DNA from: Luteococcus sp048595755
Lineage (GTDB): Bacteria > Actinomycetota > Actinomycetes > Propionibacteriales > Propionibacteriaceae
Assembly (NCBI RefSeq): GCF_048595755.1
Contig: NZ_CP184360.1
Coordinates: forward strand, 1,178,001 to 1,242,000
Length of the DNA stretch: 64,000 nucleotides
Direction of reading: 5' to 3'
Positions 1 through 8,079 of this stretch are shown here, piece after piece (within the stretch, counting starts at the first letter, position 1; every line of letters begins with the position of its first letter). Both the position numbers and the translations under genes were made by a program. Under the pieces are notes generated by a model. That model saw only the letters and a program-made list of their open reading frames with translations, searched no databases and was not told the origin of the DNA.

Positions 1-1045
1 GGCCCTGGTGCTTGTGCCAGGCGCGTTCGCCGTGCACGTAGGGGGCCAGCACCGAACGCTGGGCCTGCTTGAGCTGCAGGAAGAGCACGTCGTCCTCACG
101 CGATCCCACCAGCAGCGCCACCCAGGAGCGCATGCCGACCGATCCGACGCCTACCACCTTGTGGGCGATGTCCACCAGGGTGTACCCGCCGACGATGCGT
201 CGCCACTGTGGGGTCAGGGTGGCCAGGTAGTCGTCCAAGGCCTGCTCGAGCAGTTCGCGCAGCGGGCCGTCGGGGTGGGTGACCAGGGGCGGCGAGTCGA
301 CGATCTCGGAGGCGCTGGTGGCGCCGCCGGCCAGCTTGGGCAGCATCCGGTCGTCGGTGCGCTTGCGAGCGGCCTTGGCGGCGCGCTGGATCTCGTTGCG
401 CAGTTCCTTCTCAGTGGTGGTCTCGTGCAGCTGGTCCAGGTCGAGGTGGTTGAAGGCGCGCCACAGCAGCGGCTGCTTGGACAGGAAGCTGACCTCGTCG
501 CGATAGGAGACCACGCAGTTCTGCACCGCATCGGCGCAGGAGTCCTCACTGGCCCCGTTGACACGTCCCAGCACCCAGATCGAGGCGGTGAGTCGACGCA
601 GGTCCCATTCCCACGCGCCGGTGTGGGCCTCGTCGAAGTCGTTGAGGTCGATGACCTGGTTGCCCTCGGGGGAGCGGTAGAAGCCGATGTTGCCGATGTG
701 CGCGTCGCCACAGGCCGTGGTGTGGATCCCGGTGGCGGGCAGATGCGCCACGTCGTGGGCCATCATGTGGGCGCTGCCGCGCAGCAGTCCGAAGGGTGAG
801 GCGGCGATCCGGCCGATGCGCAGCGCGAAGAGCCATTCGAGGCGGCCCTGATGGGTCTGCTCCACCAGGTCGACGATGTTGGGGCGGTCGCTGGTGGGGG
901 TCCAGTCGCCCAGGCTGGCGTGCGGCGTGCCCTGCCGCAGTGCCTTGCCCTGCTTCACCCGCTCCGAGCGGTTGGAGGCGGGGATGCGAAAGGACGAGAA
1001 GGCGTCGCCGCCCTTGTCGTGGCCTTGGACGGTGTGCGGAACCAT
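1..1045 (-). CDS. DUF2252 family protein (C-terminus cut by window start)
   Basis: At least 348 residues are visible; the 3' end runs off the window. The sequence matches the DUF2252 family, an actinobacterial group of uncharacterised proteins distantly resembling aminoglycoside phosphotransferase-type kinases. Family-like stretches are TACGDAHIGNIGFYRSPEGN, followed by VIDLNDFDEAHTGAWEWDLRR, and near the cut GVGSVGMRSW. The GDxHxxN and DFDEA elements resemble the catalytic loop and metal-binding Asp of kinase-like folds, so a phosphotransferase role is possible but unproven. ATG at 1045 is chosen because GGAGG sits 6 bases upstream. The gene starts 29 bp after the stop of the dehydrogenase gene upstream on the same strand, so the two may be cotranscribed. 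The family call is firm; the function is unknown. Confidence 0.85.
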   Translation of the reverse strand, partial: MVPHTVQGHDKGGDAFSSFRIPASNRSERVKQGKALRQGTPHASLGDWTPTSDRPNIVDLVEQTHQGRLEWLFALRIGRIAASPFGLLRGSAHMMAHDVAHLPATGIHTTACGDAHIGNIGFYRSPEGNQVIDLNDFDEAHTGAWEWDLRRLTASIWVLGRVNGASEDSCADAVQNCVVSYRDEVSFLSKQPLLWRAFNHLDLDQLHETTTEKELRNEIQRAAKAARKRTDDRMLPKLAGGATSASEIVDSPPLVTHPDGPLRELLEQALDDYLATLTPQWRRIVGGYTLVDIAHKVVGVGSVGMRSWVALLVGSREDDVLFLQLKQAQRSVLAPYVHGERAWHKHQG

Positions 1046-1074
1046 GGGCTTCCTCCGGTGGGGGTTCTTGGATG

Positions 1075-2169
1075 CTACCGGCCCGTCGGGTTTGCGGGGT
1101 GGGGGCCGGCCCAAGCCTCGCGCAGCAACCGGGCGATCCGCTCTTCGGTGACCGGGGCCGGATTGCTGCTCGGCGCGACGGCCAGTACGCGTTCGGTGGC
1201 CTCGGCCAGTCCGGATTCGGGCATGCCCAGCTCGCGCAGGCTGCGGGGGGCGCCGGTGCTGCGGCAGAGCTCGTCGAGGGCAGCACAGGCGGCGGCTGCC
1301 GGGTCGTCGAGGCTGCGCGCGCCCAGTGCCGTGGCCAGCCGCTCGGCCTGCCGCGGGACCGCCGGGGCATTCAGTGCCAGCACATGGGGCAGCACGACGG
1401 CGTGGGTCTGGGCGTGCGGCAGCGAGAAGGTGCCTCCCAGCACATGGCAGATCTTGTGGTGCAGGCCCGATCCGGCCGTGGTGAAGGAGACCGCCGAAAG
1501 GTAGGCGCCATAGAGGCACTGGCTGCGGGCCGCCAGGTTGCCGGGGTCGTCCACCAGCACCGGCAGCGCGGCGGCCAGGGCGCGGGCCCCGTCCAGCCCC
1601 AGGGCCTGGGCAATCGGATCGGTGCTGGGGGCCCACAGCGAGTCGACGCTGTGCGCCAGGGCATTCAGCGCCGACGAGACGGTCAGCTCCAGCGGCAGGC
1701 CTGCGGAGTAGGTGGCGTCGTAGATCACGGTGTGGGGCAGCACCCCGTCGTCGACGCCCGTGGTCTTGGTGCGGTCCTGCGTGAGCCCCCACATCGGGGT
1801 GGCCTCCGAGCCCGCGTAGGTGGTGGGCAGCGCGACGATGGGCAGGCCGCTGGTGAGGGCGATGGCCTTGGCCAGGCCGATCGTCGAGCCTCCGCCCAGG
1901 CAGACGATCACGTCGGCGCCGGCCCGTTCGGTGGCGACGCGGGCCCGTTCCGCCAGCTCGACGGGGACGTGCTGGGCCACCTCGGTCCAGTGTTCTGCCA
2001 CGTCCAGCCCGTCGGTGAGTTGACGGGCTGCCGCCTCGTCGCGGCGCGAGCTGATCAGCATCACGCGATGCCGGCCGAGGGTGGTCAGGGCCTCGCCCAG
2101 ATGGTGGGAGGCGCGCCCGGTCTCGAGCACGACGGTCTGCGGGAGGGTGCGGTGGGTGAAGGCGGTCAT
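1075..2169 (-). CDS. maleylacetate reductase-type iron-containing alcohol dehydrogenase
   Basis: The 364-residue protein belongs to the iron-containing alcohol dehydrogenase superfamily, maleylacetate reductase branch, which reduces maleylacetate to 3-oxoadipate with NAD(P)H in aromatic ring catabolism. The nucleotide-binding loop GGGST is at residues 92-96, PTTYAGSEATPMWG follows at about 115-128, and conserved histidines occur in HHKICHVLGG and LPHAQTHAVVLPH. Length fits the family (about 350). ATG at 2169 has GGAGGACAC directly upstream. No ring-cleavage dioxygenase or other aromatic-degradation gene is visible nearby, so the physiological substrate is uncertain. A generic short-chain dehydrogenase role in the same superfamily is the alternative. 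Confidence 0.85.
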   Translation of the reverse strand: MTAFTHRTLPQTVVLETGRASHHLGEALTTLGRHRVMLISSRRDEAAARQLTDGLDVAEHWTEVAQHVPVELAERARVATERAGADVIVCLGGGSTIGLAKAIALTSGLPIVALPTTYAGSEATPMWGLTQDRTKTTGVDDGVLPHTVIYDATYSAGLPLELTVSSALNALAHSVDSLWAPSTDPIAQALGLDGARALAAALPVLVDDPGNLAARSQCLYGAYLSAVSFTTAGSGLHHKICHVLGGTFSLPHAQTHAVVLPHVLALNAPAVPRQAERLATALGARSLDDPAAAACAALDELCRSTGAPRSLRELGMPESGLAEATERVLAVAPSSNPAPVTEERIARLLREAWAGPHPANPTGR

Positions 2170-2198
2170 GTGTCCTCCATCTGAAGGGGCCTCGACAG

Positions 2199-2255
2199 GC
2201 TCGGCCGTCGAAAGGGAGCTCGGCCGTCGGAAGGGGGCTCGGCCGTCGGAGTCGG
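2199..2255 (+). repeat. three tandem 19-bp repeats
   Basis: Three direct copies of a 19-base unit beginning GCTCGGCCGTCG lie at 2199-2217, 2218-2236 and 2237-2255. The first 12 bases are identical in all three; the last seven vary. The array fills the gap between the acyltransferase stop and the dehydrogenase start, just upstream of the dehydrogenase ribosome-binding site. It could be a dispersed actinobacterial repeat, a regulator-binding array, or simple slippage. Confidence 0.8.
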
Positions 2256-2265
2256 ATTCCCGACG

Positions 2266-3039
2266 TCAGAGGCCGCGGCGGGCTCGTCGGGCGGCCAGCA
2301 CTGCCAGCGAGCGCATGCCGAAGCGTTCGGCGTGGGCGTCGTGAAGGTCGACCACCTGGCGTTCCACGCGACGGGTGAAGGCGCCGGTTCCCTCGCCGGG
2401 GCGGGGTTCGAGGGGGCGTCCCACCACGACGTGCACCTTGCGGCGCGGCCAGCGGGGCAGTCGGTTGTTGGCCGGCCAGGCCTCGGAACAACCCACCAGC
2501 GCCACCGGGATGCACGGCACCTTGGCGCTGGCGCACAGCCGGCCCACGCCGGGGGTGAAGCTGGCCATGGCGCCGGTGCGGGAGCGGGTTCCCTCCGGGA
2601 AGATGAGCAGCGGCACACCCGCCTTGAGCAGTGCCGAGGACAGGCCCTTGTGGTTGCCCTTGTGGGGTCGGCCGGGACGGTCGATCGGGTAGGCATTGAA
2701 CAACACCACCGGTGCCAGGGCCGTGTACCAGTGCAGGAAGAAGTGGTCGGCCGCGGCGCCGGCGGCGAGGTTGGTGGTGAGGTGGTCTGGCAGCGCCGAG
2801 TAGATCAGCGCGGTGTCCAGATGTGAGGAGTGGTTGGCCACGACGATGAAGGCACCTTCAAGTCCTTCGACGTTCTCGGCGCCGGAGAGTTCCACGTCGA
2901 CGGCGATCTTCACCAGTCCGGCCATGCCGGTCTTGCGGATCACGCGTCGCAGGGAGGCGAGCCGGCGATCGCGGTAGCGGCTCGGCACGGTCGTGGGGGT
3001 CGAGGGGTTGCGGGGAATCTTCTTGGGGGCTTCCTGCAC
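2266..3039 (-). CDS. 1-acyl-sn-glycerol-3-phosphate acyltransferase family (PlsC-type)
   Basis: The 257-residue protein is a membrane-associated PlsC-family acyltransferase that would transfer an acyl group to lysophosphatidate or a related acceptor in phospholipid or glycolipid synthesis. Motif I is NHSSHLD with H70 and D75 (HX4D), and motif III is FPEGTRSRTG at residues 147-156. The start is GTG at 3039; no in-frame ATG upstream fits. Length is normal for the family. Actinobacteria carry several PlsC paralogues, so the exact acceptor cannot be deduced. It is on the same strand as MarP upstream, 61 bp away, and the dehydrogenase downstream, separated from the latter by a small tandem repeat. 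Confidence 0.88.
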   Translation of the reverse strand: MQEAPKKIPRNPSTPTTVPSRYRDRRLASLRRVIRKTGMAGLVKIAVDVELSGAENVEGLEGAFIVVANHSSHLDTALIYSALPDHLTTNLAAGAAADHFFLHWYTALAPVVLFNAYPIDRPGRPHKGNHKGLSSALLKAGVPLLIFPEGTRSRTGAMASFTPGVGRLCASAKVPCIPVALVGCSEAWPANNRLPRWPRRKVHVVVGRPLEPRPGEGTGAFTRRVERQVVDLHDAHAERFGMRSLAVLAARRARRGL

Positions 3040-3100
3040 CCGACGAGCATGCCACGAACTGGCCGCTGGTGCCCGTCCATCTTGGCGGCGCCCCGGCGGT

Positions 3101-4306
3101 TCAGGCGCGGGCGCAGCCCTGTGTGCTCACCGGGGTCTGCAGGCTGGCTGCCTGGTCGAGCAGGTCGTCGGTGGCCTTGTCGGTGAGGGCATAGCCGGTC
3201 TTGGGGTCCACCATCGAGCGGGCGAAGATGGTTCCCGCGACGGTGCCCTCGGGGGTCAGCAGCGGGCCGCCTGAATTGCCGCGCCGCACGTCGCCGGCCA
3301 GCGAGTAGACCTGACGACGCACCCCGCCGCCGCCGTAGATGTCATCACCCTCTGCCTCGACGATCCCGCGCACCCGGGCGGCCCGCAGTGTGTAACCCTC
3401 ACCTTGCGGGAAGCCCGCCACGACGACGCCGTCGCCCTTGGCCTGCTGCCCGGCGCGCGCCAGGGCAGGGGCCTGCAGTCGCGGCACGTCGAGCACGGCC
3501 AGGTCGAGGTCGGGGTCGAAGGCCACCGGGGTTGCCTGGAGGCGGGGGCCACGCCCGGCCACCTGCACGCGGATGTCGGTTCCACCGGCCACCACGTGCG
3601 CATTGGTCACCACCCGGTTTCCGGCAACCACCCAGCCGGAGCCGGAGCTGCCGCGCTCACAACGCTCGCCGCTGCTGGAGATGCGCACGATGCTGGCACT
3701 GGCGCGAGCCACCGCCTGGGAATCGGCCAGCGATCCGTCCGGTTCTGGCACGGGCAGCACGGGCTCGGGGGCCAACCCGCTGAACACGCGCGGGAAGCCG
3801 ACGTCGCCCAAGCGCTGGGTGAACTGTTGGGTGAAGCGGCCAGCCTGGTCGGGCGTGACGGCATCCATCCACGGCAGGACGGCCGAACGGTTCATCGTCG
3901 CGGCCCAGCTCTGGGGCAGGACGGGACGTACCGCACCGCCCAGCAGGGTCACCGTGGTGCTGAAGACCACCATCGAGGCCACGGCGCCCAGCACCTGGTC
4001 GAGCCGTTGCGCGGTGAGATCCCGGGTGCGCAGTCGCAGCCGGTGCCCCAGCCCACCTACCAGGGCCTCGCCGAAGACCGCTGTGAGCAGGACCCCGCCG
4101 ACCACGAGGATGGCGGGCAACGGTTCCTCCAGATGGCTGCCGAAGCGGTCGACGAGTTGGGGAGCGGCCCACAGGCCCAGCACGGCACCTCCCAACAGTC
4201 CGACGAGTCCGGAGATGCTGGTCAGCGCACCCAGGCGCCATCCGCGGGCAGCCTGCAGCAGCAGGGCCAGCGCCAGCGCCAGGTCGAGCCATGTGTGGTC
4301 GGTCAT
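3101..4306 (-). CDS. marP: MarP family membrane serine protease (CvpA domain plus trypsin-like domain)
   Basis: The 401-residue protein has an N-terminal CvpA/colicin V production domain (about 1-160, about four membrane segments) followed by a periplasmic chymotrypsin-like domain. The visible catalytic triad is H237 (VTNAHVVAGG), D268 (DPDLDLAVLDV) and S345 (RRGNSGGPLL), very close in number to the triad of mycobacterial MarP (Rv3671c). C216 and C398 occupy positions equivalent to the redox-regulating disulfide known in that protein. MarP is needed for acid and oxidative stress resistance in mycobacteria; a similar role is inferred here. AAGGAC precedes the ATG at 4306. Confidence 0.92.
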   Translation of the reverse strand: MTDHTWLDLALALALLLQAARGWRLGALTSISGLVGLLGGAVLGLWAAPQLVDRFGSHLEEPLPAILVVGGVLLTAVFGEALVGGLGHRLRLRTRDLTAQRLDQVLGAVASMVVFSTTVTLLGGAVRPVLPQSWAATMNRSAVLPWMDAVTPDQAGRFTQQFTQRLGDVGFPRVFSGLAPEPVLPVPEPDGSLADSQAVARASASIVRISSSGERCERGSSGSGWVVAGNRVVTNAHVVAGGTDIRVQVAGRGPRLQATPVAFDPDLDLAVLDVPRLQAPALARAGQQAKGDGVVVAGFPQGEGYTLRAARVRGIVEAEGDDIYGGGGVRRQVYSLAGDVRRGNSGGPLLTPEGTVAGTIFARSMVDPKTGYALTDKATDDLLDQAASLQTPVSTQGCARA

Positions 4307-4429
4307 CGTGTCCTTGGGGTCGGGGAAGCACCATGGTGCCTCGCCAAGCTGTGAAGCGGTTTCGCTGCTCGCCGCCGCGCTGTCGAAATGCCGTCCCCGC
4401 GGCGAGCGTCCAGCCCCAGTCGGTGAGGC

Positions 4430-4867
4430 TCAGTCGCGCGGCCGCGCCCGCAGCGCCTTGGTCTGGCCACGGCGCTTCTTGGCCTCCAGGCGGCGTCGCA
4501 CCGATCCGCGGGTGGGTCGGGTGGCTCGACGGGGTGGGGGAGGTGGGGCCAGGGCTTCGCGCAGCAGGGCCGCCATCCGTTCCCGGGCGGCAACCCGGTT
4601 GCGTCGTTGCTGCCGGTGTTCCTGGGCCTCGACGGTCAGCACCGTCCCGTCCAGGCGAGGGGCCAGCCGCTCCAACAGTCGTTCGCGGCGAGCCTCGTCG
4701 ATCCCGCTGCAGGTGGCCAGGTCCAGGGCCAGCTGCACGCGCGAATCGTTGGTGTTCACACCCTGCCCACCGGGGCCCGACGAGCGGCTGAAGCTTTCAC
4801 GCAGCTCACTTTCGGCGATCACCATCCCCTGGGCGATTCCCGGGCCCGGTGGCACGACGAGGTCCAT
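4430..4867 (-). CDS. arfB: alternative ribosome-rescue peptidyl-tRNA hydrolase ArfB (YaeJ)
   Basis: This is a 145-residue member of the release-factor-like ArfB/ICT1 family, which hydrolyses peptidyl-tRNA on stalled ribosomes. The GGQ catalytic tripeptide is in SGPGGQGVNTNDSRVQL at about residues 30-46. The C-terminal tail is rich in Arg, Lys and Pro (RRLEAKKRRGQTKALRARPR), as expected for the part that binds the empty mRNA channel. The ATG at 4867 is preferred over an upstream in-frame start because AGGGAG lies at proper spacing before it and the extra 19 residues do not look conserved. The size matches the family (about 140). Confidence 0.92.
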   Translation of the reverse strand: MDLVVPPGPGIAQGMVIAESELRESFSRSSGPGGQGVNTNDSRVQLALDLATCSGIDEARRERLLERLAPRLDGTVLTVEAQEHRQQRRNRVAARERMAALLREALAPPPPPRRATRPTRGSVRRRLEAKKRRGQTKALRARPRD

Positions 4868-4935
4868 GACAGAACTCCCTGAGAGTGAGACAAGTGGCAG
4901 GCCGCTCCAGGCGGGCGGCCACATAGGATCGCATC

Positions 4936-5523
4936 ATGATCATCCCACCGTCACCTGTGGATGAGGGCTCCCTGGTGGCCAAGGAACCGGGTGAGCGGTC
5001 CGAGGCCTGGATGGCGGCCCTCGGGACGGGTCTGTTGGCACTGGGCATGGCCCTGGGCCTGCTCGTGCTCGGCCTGCGCGGCTCCTACGGCGGGATGTTC
5101 GTGCTCACCTCGCAGCGCGCCCTGCAGGCGGTGCTCGGCACGGCCCTGATCGGGCTGGGAACCCTGGCGGTGCACGAATTGCTGCACGGACTGGGCATGG
5201 CCGCGTTGCATGCCCGGCCGCGCTTCGGCGCGGGCATCATGTCGCCCGGTCTGCCCTACCTCTACACCACCTGCGAGGGTCACCTGTTCACGCGGTGGCA
5301 GTACATCGTCATCTGCGCCATGCCCAATGTGGTGGTCAACCTGGTGCTGTTCTCGATGATCGTCTGGGGTTCCTCGCCCAGCTGGTGGGTGATCCCCTTC
5401 TCGCTGCACCTGTCGGGCGGGGTGGGTGACCTGTGGCTGTGCTGGGCGGCCTACAAGGAGGCACCCGGCACCCTCGTCGAGGACCAGCGCGCCGGCATCC
5501 GGGTGCTGCGCCCGGCGGCCTGA
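4936..5523 (+). CDS. DUF3267 membrane zinc metalloprotease-like protein
   Basis: The 195-residue protein has about four hydrophobic segments and the zinc-binding signature HELLHG at residues 80-85, inside LAVHELLHGLGMAALHAR. A second region with CAMPNVVVNLVLF could supply the membrane core. This pattern fits DUF3267, a family of putative zincin-type intramembrane peptidases related in layout to site-2 proteases. It is transcribed away from arfB, with about 70 bp between starts. Its 3' end is only 7 bp from the convergent glycosylase gene. The substrate is unknown. Confidence 0.78.
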   Translation: MIIPPSPVDEGSLVAKEPGERSEAWMAALGTGLLALGMALGLLVLGLRGSYGGMFVLTSQRALQAVLGTALIGLGTLAVHELLHGLGMAALHARPRFGAGIMSPGLPYLYTTCEGHLFTRWQYIVICAMPNVVVNLVLFSMIVWGSSPSWWVIPFSLHLSGGVGDLWLCWAAYKEAPGTLVEDQRAGIRVLRPAA

Positions 5524-5530
5524 GTCCGGC

Positions 5531-6493
5531 TCACCACCTGGTGGGCAGGTGGGTGGGAAGACTGCGACGAGGGCCGCGGCGTTCCCGTCGGGGGCCGCCC
5601 AACAGCACCAGCAGCTCCACTCGATAACGCTGCCCGGCAAAGGGTTCCAGCAGCTCGGCGCAATCATCGTCGTCGAGCTCCTCACCGCACAGGGCCAGAC
5701 TGATCTGCCGCGGCACGTGGTAGTCGCCGATGCTCCAGGCATCGGGATCGCCGTGGGCCTGCTGCCGGGTGCGGGCACTGGTCCACGGGCCGATGCCGGG
5801 CAGGCTGCGCAGCGCCGCATCCGCATCACTGCTGGTCAGGGTGCGTTCCAGTGCGCGGGAGCGACGGGCGGCGCCCACCAACGTCGTCGCTCGTCGCTGG
5901 TCCACACCGGCCTTGAGGTAGTCCCACGACGCGATGCCCGCCCACTGCGCGGGCCGCAGTGGCAGCCGCATGCCCTCGGCCGGATGCCCCCGGGTGCCGG
6001 CTGGCCCCGGCGCGGGCTCGCCGAGGCGGCGGGTCAACCGATGGATGGCGCGGAAGGCCTCGGCGCCGGTCACCTTCTGCTCCACGACGCTGGGCAGCAG
6101 GCTCTCGCAGACCAGGTCGGTGGCGCCCACGCGCAACCGTGGGAAGCGATGCACCAGTTCGCGCAGTACCGGATGGCTGGTCTCGAGTCGGCCCTCGTCG
6201 TGGCAGCCCAGCAGCCGCGGGGCCTGGTCCAGGGCCCACTCGGCGCCCTCTCCCCAGGCCCGCAGCGCGACGTCGTCGCCGTCGTCGCGCAGCTGCAGCA
6301 GCGCGGAGCCCTCGGGGGTCCAGCAGCTGCGCCACCAGACCTCTCCCACCCTGCGATGGGTGGGGTCGCCCGGCCCGCGACGCAGCCGTCCCAGGCACGC
6401 GTCCAGCCGTCCCGCGGCGCCCGGCAGCCGTCGCGAGGCGCCGGGCCGGTTGGATAAGGTCACGGTGTCCGACAGCACGGTGTCTGACCGCAC
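5531..6493 (-). CDS. AlkA-type DNA-3-methyladenine glycosylase (HhH-GPD family)
   Basis: About 320 residues. The C-terminal half carries the helix-hairpin-helix LRSLPGIGPWTS and, about 25 residues later, SIGDYHVP, in which the Asp aligns with the catalytic Asp of AlkA (DDY in E. coli). It would excise alkylated purines in base-excision repair. The N-terminal half is less conserved, as in the family. The start is uncertain: three GTG codons (6493, 6478, 6463) lie in a direct repeat of about 15 bases and none has a clear Shine-Dalgarno sequence. The reading frame stays open further upstream, but that part overlaps the divergent YibE/F gene and is not protein-like. Confidence 0.85.
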   Translation of the reverse strand: MRSDTVLSDTVTLSNRPGASRRLPGAAGRLDACLGRLRRGPGDPTHRRVGEVWWRSCWTPEGSALLQLRDDGDDVALRAWGEGAEWALDQAPRLLGCHDEGRLETSHPVLRELVHRFPRLRVGATDLVCESLLPSVVEQKVTGAEAFRAIHRLTRRLGEPAPGPAGTRGHPAEGMRLPLRPAQWAGIASWDYLKAGVDQRRATTLVGAARRSRALERTLTSSDADAALRSLPGIGPWTSARTRQQAHGDPDAWSIGDYHVPRQISLALCGEELDDDDCAELLEPFAGQRYRVELLVLLGGPRRERRGPRRSLPTHLPTRW

Positions 6494-6568
6494 GGGGGTG
6501 CGCCGGGGGTCCAGGCAGTCGTCACCCACAAATCGTCCATGTGCACTGAACATAAGGTAGGGCCCGTC

Positions 6569-7960
6569 ATGGCACACGCGCATTCCCACGGTTCCTCCGC
6601 CCCGCCCAGCCCGGAGGTGGCTCGCGCCCAGCGGCGCGCCCTCGGCTGGATGCTCGGCTTCCTGATTCCCATCGGGCTGGCCACCATCGCGGCCCTGGTG
6701 CTGATGTGGCCGCACAACATGCAGGCGCACGTCCGGGCCGATTCGGCCACGGTCATGGTGGAGGGGGTGACCCTTCCCGGAGCCACCGTCACCATGGTCA
6801 ATGAGATCAGTTGTGACGGCATGACCGGGTCGGTGGCCGACGAGACGCGTCCCTGCGCCCAGCTGCAGGTGCACCTGGACGAGGGGCCGGAGGCGGGCCA
6901 GACCAAGGAGGTGCCGCTGACCGCGGCGCACTATTCGTCGGGGGTCGAGGTGGGGGACCAGATCAAGGTCTACCGCACCCCCTCACCGCAGGACGGTTCG
7001 GTGAACTACCAGTTCGCCGAGTTCCAGCGCTCCACCCCGCTGATCTTCTTCGCGGCGGTCTTTGCGCTGCTGGTGGTCGTGGTGGCGCGCTGGCGTGGTT
7101 TCGCCTCGCTCCTGGGCCTGGTCTTCGCCGGTGCGGTGATGTGGAAGTTCATGTTCCCCGCGCTGATCGTGGGGCACAACCCGACGCTGGTGGGCCTGAC
7201 GGCGAGCTCCGCGATCATGTTCGTCGTGCTCTATGCCGCACACGGTTTCTCCACTCGCACGACGACGGCGCTGGTGGGCACCCTGGCCGGTCTGCTGATC
7301 GCCGCGGGGCTGGGCTACTGGGCCACGAAGTGGGCACACCTGACGGGTGTCTCCAATGAGGACGACTTCCTGTTGGCCAGTGCCGCGCCAGACCTGAACC
7401 TGCAGGCGATGGTGATGTGTGGCGTGGTGATCGCCGGGCTGGGCGTGCTGAATGACGTGACCATCACGCAGGCCTCCGCGGTCTGGGAGATCGCCGACGG
7501 CCAGCGCGGCCGCGGTGAACTGTTCAAGGGCGCCATGCGCATTGGCCGCGACCACATTGCCTCGACGGTCTACACGACGGCCTTCGCGACGGCGGGTGCC
7601 ATCCTGCCCACGCTGTTGTTGCTGACCATGTACCAGCGGCCCTTCGGCGAGGTGATGACCGGGGAGATGTTCGCCGGTGAGCTGGTGCGCACCCTGGTCG
7701 GCTCGATCGGTCTGGTGCTCTCGGTGCCGATGACCACGGCGATCGCGGCGGCCGCCGTCGCGGCTGGTGGTGGCGCCAAGGGTGGCTCCTCGGCCGCCCC
7801 GCTGCGGGCCAAGGGCAATGAGCTCCGCGAGCCGAGCGGGCCCCGGCAAGCAGACCTCGCGAGCCAGCCCTCCGCCAGCAACCGACGCGGGCGGGGCGCT
7901 GCGGCGGCCGATCACGAGAGGTACCGACGCCCGGGTTCCACGGGCTCCGACGAGGTGTGA
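6569..7960 (+). CDS. YibE/F family multi-pass membrane protein
   Basis: The 463-residue protein matches the YibE/F family: one N-terminal membrane segment (GWMLGFLIPIGLATIAALVL), a soluble extracytoplasmic segment of about 120 residues, then a block of seven or so membrane helices with the family-like stretch GVVIAGLGVLNDVTITQASA. The role of the family is not settled. ATG at 6569 is chosen because AAGGTAGGG precedes it; an alternative in-frame ATG at 6539 would add ten residues that are not conserved-looking. The C-terminus (about 50 residues) is charged and low in complexity, probably cytoplasmic. It is divergent from the glycosylase gene. Confidence 0.85.
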   Translation: MAHAHSHGSSAPPSPEVARAQRRALGWMLGFLIPIGLATIAALVLMWPHNMQAHVRADSATVMVEGVTLPGATVTMVNEISCDGMTGSVADETRPCAQLQVHLDEGPEAGQTKEVPLTAAHYSSGVEVGDQIKVYRTPSPQDGSVNYQFAEFQRSTPLIFFAAVFALLVVVVARWRGFASLLGLVFAGAVMWKFMFPALIVGHNPTLVGLTASSAIMFVVLYAAHGFSTRTTTALVGTLAGLLIAAGLGYWATKWAHLTGVSNEDDFLLASAAPDLNLQAMVMCGVVIAGLGVLNDVTITQASAVWEIADGQRGRGELFKGAMRIGRDHIASTVYTTAFATAGAILPTLLLLTMYQRPFGEVMTGEMFAGELVRTLVGSIGLVLSVPMTTAIAAAAVAAGGGAKGGSSAAPLRAKGNELREPSGPRQADLASQPSASNRRGRGAAAADHERYRRPGSTGSDEV

Positions 7961-7997
7961 CCTTCGATACCCCCACCCCCAAAAACCAAGTCAAAAC

Positions 7998-8049
7998 TGT
8001 GTCAAATACGCTTGCCTCAGACACAGTGCCCAGTGGGGGCACAGTGCCC
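7998..8049 (+). promoter_or_regulatory. candidate operator region upstream of the two-component system
   Basis: The gap before the histidine kinase contains an inverted repeat TGTGTC (7998-8003) / GACACA (8020-8025) and two direct copies of CACAGTGCCC (8022-8031 and 8040-8049) spaced by 18 bp centre to centre. Such paired elements just upstream of a regulator gene usually mark binding sites for the cognate response regulator or the RNA polymerase region. No confident -35/-10 pair was found. Confidence 0.45.
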
Positions 8050-8079
8050 TGATGACCGGGGCCCGGTGAAGGGGTGGCC

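Noticed and set aside
6539..6568. Upstream ATG of the YibE/F gene as start
   Set aside because: The ten added residues do not fit the family; ATG 6569 has a better ribosome-binding site.
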